Of a stretch of 47,699 nt of DNA, positions 45,601 through 47,699 are shown one piece after another. Position 1 is the first letter of the stretch. Every line of letters begins with the position of its first letter. Under the pieces are notes generated by a model, which was given only the letters and a program-made list of their open reading frames with translations, ran no database searches and was not told where the DNA came from. Origin of the DNA: Bacteroidota bacterium (GTDB taxonomy: Bacteria > Bacteroidota > Bacteroidia > JABEUT01); NCBI GenBank assembly GCA_013288345.1, contig JABDCA010000021.1:1-47699 (forward strand). The letters run 5' to 3'. A program made the position numbers and the translations under genes.

Positions 45601-47699
45601 ATTTGTTCCGCCCGATGGGGTCCAGTTATAAGTGTATGGCCCTACGCCGCCTGTTACATTTGCAGTTGCACTTCCATTACTACCCGAACAGGAAGGAGAT
45701 AAACTTACACCAACTTGTATTTGTGCCGGCTGGCCTATTACTACAGTATCCACACTAATACAACCACTGCCATTTTTAACAGTTACTGTATAGGTACCTT
45801 CACTAAGGTTGGTTGCTGTAGCATTTGTTTGACCTGAAGGCGACCAGCTATAGGTATATGGTCCTACTCCGCCTGTAGCATTTGCTGTTGCAGTTCCGCC
45901 TGCGCCTCCATTACATAATGCATTAGTTTTAGAAGTGATACTTACAGTTGGCCCGCCCGGCAAAATAAATTTAACCTGGGCAGTATCTTCTCTGCCATTA
46001 CCTGCACATGTAGAGGCATCGACAACTGTTACAGAATAGATACCCTGACATAAACCGGTTATAGTAGAAGTAGTTGCACCGTTGCTCCACTTATATGTAT
46101 AGTTGCCTGAACCACAGCTAACATTCGCTGTTGCTTGTCCATTACAGGCAGCACATGCTGAAGGTGCGGTTGAGGTAATGGTTACCATTTTTGCTACATA
46201 TGTATTCTTATAGGCTCCTACAAATGTTTTACCGCAGGCATACGCCATATCAGCTCCGGCAATCTTTAAATCGTAAACTGTATTGGCTACAGGTATTGAA
46301 CCGATAGATGCTAAATTAGAGTCATACACAGATATAGTGCTGCCACTACCCACGTATACATGCCCCTGGCAATCCAAGTCAATTCCACCTTGTGTAAAAG
46401 AAGCTCCTCCGGGGGTTGCACTTTTTCTAAATGTACCTCCTGGGGTCCATGTTTTTACAGTAGCACCATCATAAGTAGCAACTATACTTTTACTGGCAGC
46501 CAATCCATTCATTCCGTTACCTACAACAGGGCCAAAACCTCCACTAGGATAATATTTTATTGAACCAATTTCCTGAAAGGTATATCCGTCGCTTACAAAA
46601 TATGCTGCAGGAAGCAGCGAAGGTACAGGCAGTTGCATAAATACATTGTTGAACATATTTTGCGTACTGGCACCCGATGCTTCAGATTGCGCCATATAAG
46701 CATGGCCTACCTGATCGAGCCCGAGTAAACACATATCGTGAAATGAGGAATCATAATTAAGCACATTCATTTTTGTAAATGTAGTAAGCGCAGTATCAAG
46801 GGTTTCAGCCTGATAAGGCCCACCATTTTCACCCGAACCAATTATCAGAAGGTTATGACAATAATCTAAATCCATACGCCATAACTCCGATACCGAACTA
46901 CTGCCTGGGAAAGTATGAATAACAGCACCACCCGGACTTATACTAACAACTGGGCAACCTGAAGGGTTTTCAGAGCCCATTATATACGAAACGCCATTTC
47001 TTGTATCGGTAACCAAATCGCCATAAGCATGTGCTGATAAACCAAATACCGGAAATGAGGTTGTATATGTCCATTGTAAAACCCCTGTTGAACCATATTT
47101 CTGTAACTGATAATCCGTTGAAGCTCCGCCACCATAAACATAAACATTACCAAAAACATCATACCCGATATCGTATGCTGAGTTAGTTGTAGTAAAACTT
47201 GTAGTAGTAACCCATGGGTCAATGGTTAATGTTTTACTCTTGTCATATTTACCTACCTTAAAAGATACTGAGTTATTATTTAACACATAATTAGAAGCAA
47301 CACTAGCACCATTTTCATCTTTAGCTGTTGGTGCATGATCTGTAAAATCAGAAAACGTTGAAAGATAAATATTACCCGCTTTTAATAAAGCTTTAGCACC
47401 GGTATAGTTCATTTTCACAACGGAAGGATCTGCGCCAGGGTGAACAATTATATCATATTCAAGCCCACCTTTACTAGGGTAATAAAACACAATATCAATA
47501 CCATTATACAGGTTATGATATGTGAGTTTACTCCAGCCATGAGCAATTATTCCGCCTAAGCCACTTTTGCCGTATGGAAATGAATAGGTATAATAATCTG
47601 AAGACTCTTTATCTACTGTCACCACAGGATTGCTATTGGCACCATCCCATGCTATGTTCATTAACTCTGGCGTACTTATTAATTTCCTGTCACCATCAC
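42616..47699 (-). CDS. SprB-repeat adhesin with type B T9SS domain, N-terminus beyond window
   Basis: At least 1694 codons; the frame is open through position 47699, so the Met at 47661 is internal. Order: a DUF7948-like N-terminal domain (WSKLTYHNLYNGIDIVFY, LEYDIIVHPGADPS); an SBBP-like propeller region; eleven SprB repeats (about 43120-46200 in DNA), each with CNGGxxGTAxANxxGG, YTYxWSxGQ and TVTVKDxNGC; a jelly-roll (choice-of-anchor J/MAM-like) domain inserted after the fourth repeat; a gliding motility-associated C-terminal domain (IFVPNAFSPNGDNQND ... VYYLNAVLDNGDKV). SprB-type adhesins move along gliding cells. It is followed by the PorP/SprF partner. Confidence 0.9.
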   Translation of the reverse strand, partial: DGDRKLISTPELMNIAWDGANSNPVVTVDKESSDYYTYSFPYGKSGLGGIIAHGWSKLTYHNLYNGIDIVFYYPSKGGLEYDIIVHPGADPSVVKMNYTGAKALLKAGNIYLSTFSDFTDHAPTAKDENGASVASNYVLNNNSVSFKVGKYDKSKTLTIDPWVTTTSFTTTNSAYDIGYDVFGNVYVYGGGASTDYQLQKYGSTGVLQWTYTTSFPVFGLSAHAYGDLVTDTRNGVSYIMGSENPSGCPVVSISPGGAVIHTFPGSSSVSELWRMDLDYCHNLLIIGSGENGGPYQAETLDTALTTFTKMNVLNYDSSFHDMCLLGLDQVGHAYMAQSEASGASTQNMFNNVFMQLPVPSLLPAAYFVSDGYTFQEIGSIKYYPSGGFGPVVGNGMNGLAASKSIVATYDGATVKTWTPGGTFRKSATPGGASFTQGGIDLDCQGHVYVGSGSTISVYDSNLASIGSIPVANTVYDLKIAGADMAYACGKTFVGAYKNTYVAKMVTITSTAPSACAACNGQATANVSCGSGNYTYKWSNGATTSTITGLCQGIYSVTVVDASTCAGNGREDTAQVKFILPGGPTVSITSKTNALCNGGAGGTATANATGGVGPYTYSWSPSGQTNATATNLSEGTYTVTVKNGSGCISVDTVVIGQPAQIQVGVSLSPSCSGSNGSATANVTGGVGPYTYNWTPSGGTNATASGLSAGTYTVTVKDNNGCSQTQTAKITTATGTGPTVTVGAITPASCSVCNGATSVTASGGTGPYTYNWSNGATTSNVSNLCGSTYTVSVSSAGDTVVVPFYEEDFTTGGAGWTLNIAGTGTPGTHPNKWVVDNSTQLCNTGNYLHVACSSTNAYYTCTTGAHYDPGVPSFDNAATDLYASSPTISTVGESGMVLNFTYECDGNSSADYSLVSFSSNGGTTWNDQPTKYSGVTTCTKVSVPIPATYAGIPNFRFAFRWINKGNGKGNDPPMAVDSISIGAKSFVTGCPTTQIISVPPNGSFSVTTTPVNASCGANNGSATASPTPTGAYTYKWSNGQTTQTATGLGSGTYTVIVSVGGGCSDTVTAVVNNSGGPSVSSITRTEVLCNGGNTGTAIANATGGVTPYTYNWSSGQTTSSVSNLAVGTYTCTVKDKNGCQTSDTVVITQPNAITASISGTTQANCGASNGSATATASGGTGALKYSWNTTPVQTTAAATGLPSGSYTCTVTDANGCSKTVTTTITNSGGATVTSTTTDPKCNGGTGTAVANATGGSTPYTYNWSSGQTTSSVNNLAAGSYTCTVKDNNGCIATDTLTITQPAAIGGTAFVTNASCGASDGSAVANAAGGTGAYTYSWSGGQTTSSITTQPAGSYTCTVTDANNCTGKITALISNNGAPTVSAGQVNEKCFGDNIGTATVNASGGAGGYTYSWNGGQTTSSISNLTAGTYTCTVTDSKGCSSIDTVKITQPAALASTITPVAASCGKAGSASVTAIGGTGPYVYSWNTTPAQTTSTITNLVAGGYTCTVTDANNCIQTLNTTVTGNSGPVVTISSDTTILAGSTVTVVSTGGGTYQWTPPTGLSCDTCATTIAKPTKTTSYCVLVTDKTGCADSTCMTITVDEPCGEIFVPNAFSPNGDNQNDLECVYGGCIATIDFNIYDRWGNRVFHTTEPLQNCWDGKYNGQLMNTGVFVYYLNAVLDNGDKVTKKGNITLLR

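Overview
The window reads as chromosomal DNA of a gliding-lineage Bacteroidota. The evidence is AT-rich spacers, -7 elements of the form TAnnTTTG, almost no Shine-Dalgarno sequences, many type IX secretion (T9SS) C-terminal sorting domains, a PorP/SprF-type protein, SprB repeats and the gldA-gldF-gldG genes. The repertoire of GloVer repeats, DUF7948 and SprB domains hints at the Chitinophagales or a neighbouring order, but I cannot fix a genus. Both window ends cut genes: a poly-HAMP sensor kinase at the left and an SprB-repeat adhesin at the right. I see no transposase, phage gene or CRISPR array.

Layout. (1) 1-14.4 kb: a poly-HAMP/GAF kinase diverges from a LytTR response regulator. Next come a beta-helical T9SS protein, a coiled-coil lipoprotein, an NmrA-like oxidoreductase with a small partner, a SiaC phosphoprotein, an MlaE-MlaF-MlaD lipid transport operon, a lipoprotein/membrane fusion and an outer-membrane barrel. 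(2) 14.4-22.8 kb: tRNA-Val, crcB behind a fluoride riboswitch, a glycosyltransferase, a NatAB-like exporter, dnaJ and grpE, a DUF4349 lipoprotein, a small membrane protein and a VOC protein. (3) 22.8-34.8 kb: two GloVer-repeat T9SS proteins flank a DHCW cupin, the gldA-gldF-gldG-DUF4340 operon, and an operon of a small membrane protein, a SPOR protein, murQ, a DUF4359 protein and a SpoU methyltransferase. (4) 34.8-47.7 kb: a 2121-residue PKD-repeat surface protein, a PorP/SprF-like protein and the SprB-repeat adhesin.

Main observation. Eight promoters between 3.95 and 13.75 kb share one unannotated architecture. Each has two or three 9-bp direct repeats, approximate sense consensus nGTTCAYCG, spaced exactly 21 bp apart in nearly every case. 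Then come 30-31 bp and a -7 element that is usually degenerate. A 9-bp box with a 12-bp spacer is the geometry known for LytTR-family regulators, and a LytTR regulator gene sits at 4111-4800. These promoters lie in front of every transcription unit I recognise in that stretch except the LytTR gene itself. Promoters elsewhere in the window mostly carry exact TAnnTTTG -7 elements and lack the boxes. I infer a local LytTR-controlled envelope regulon. The sites and spacings are read directly from the sequence; the identity of the regulator is inference.
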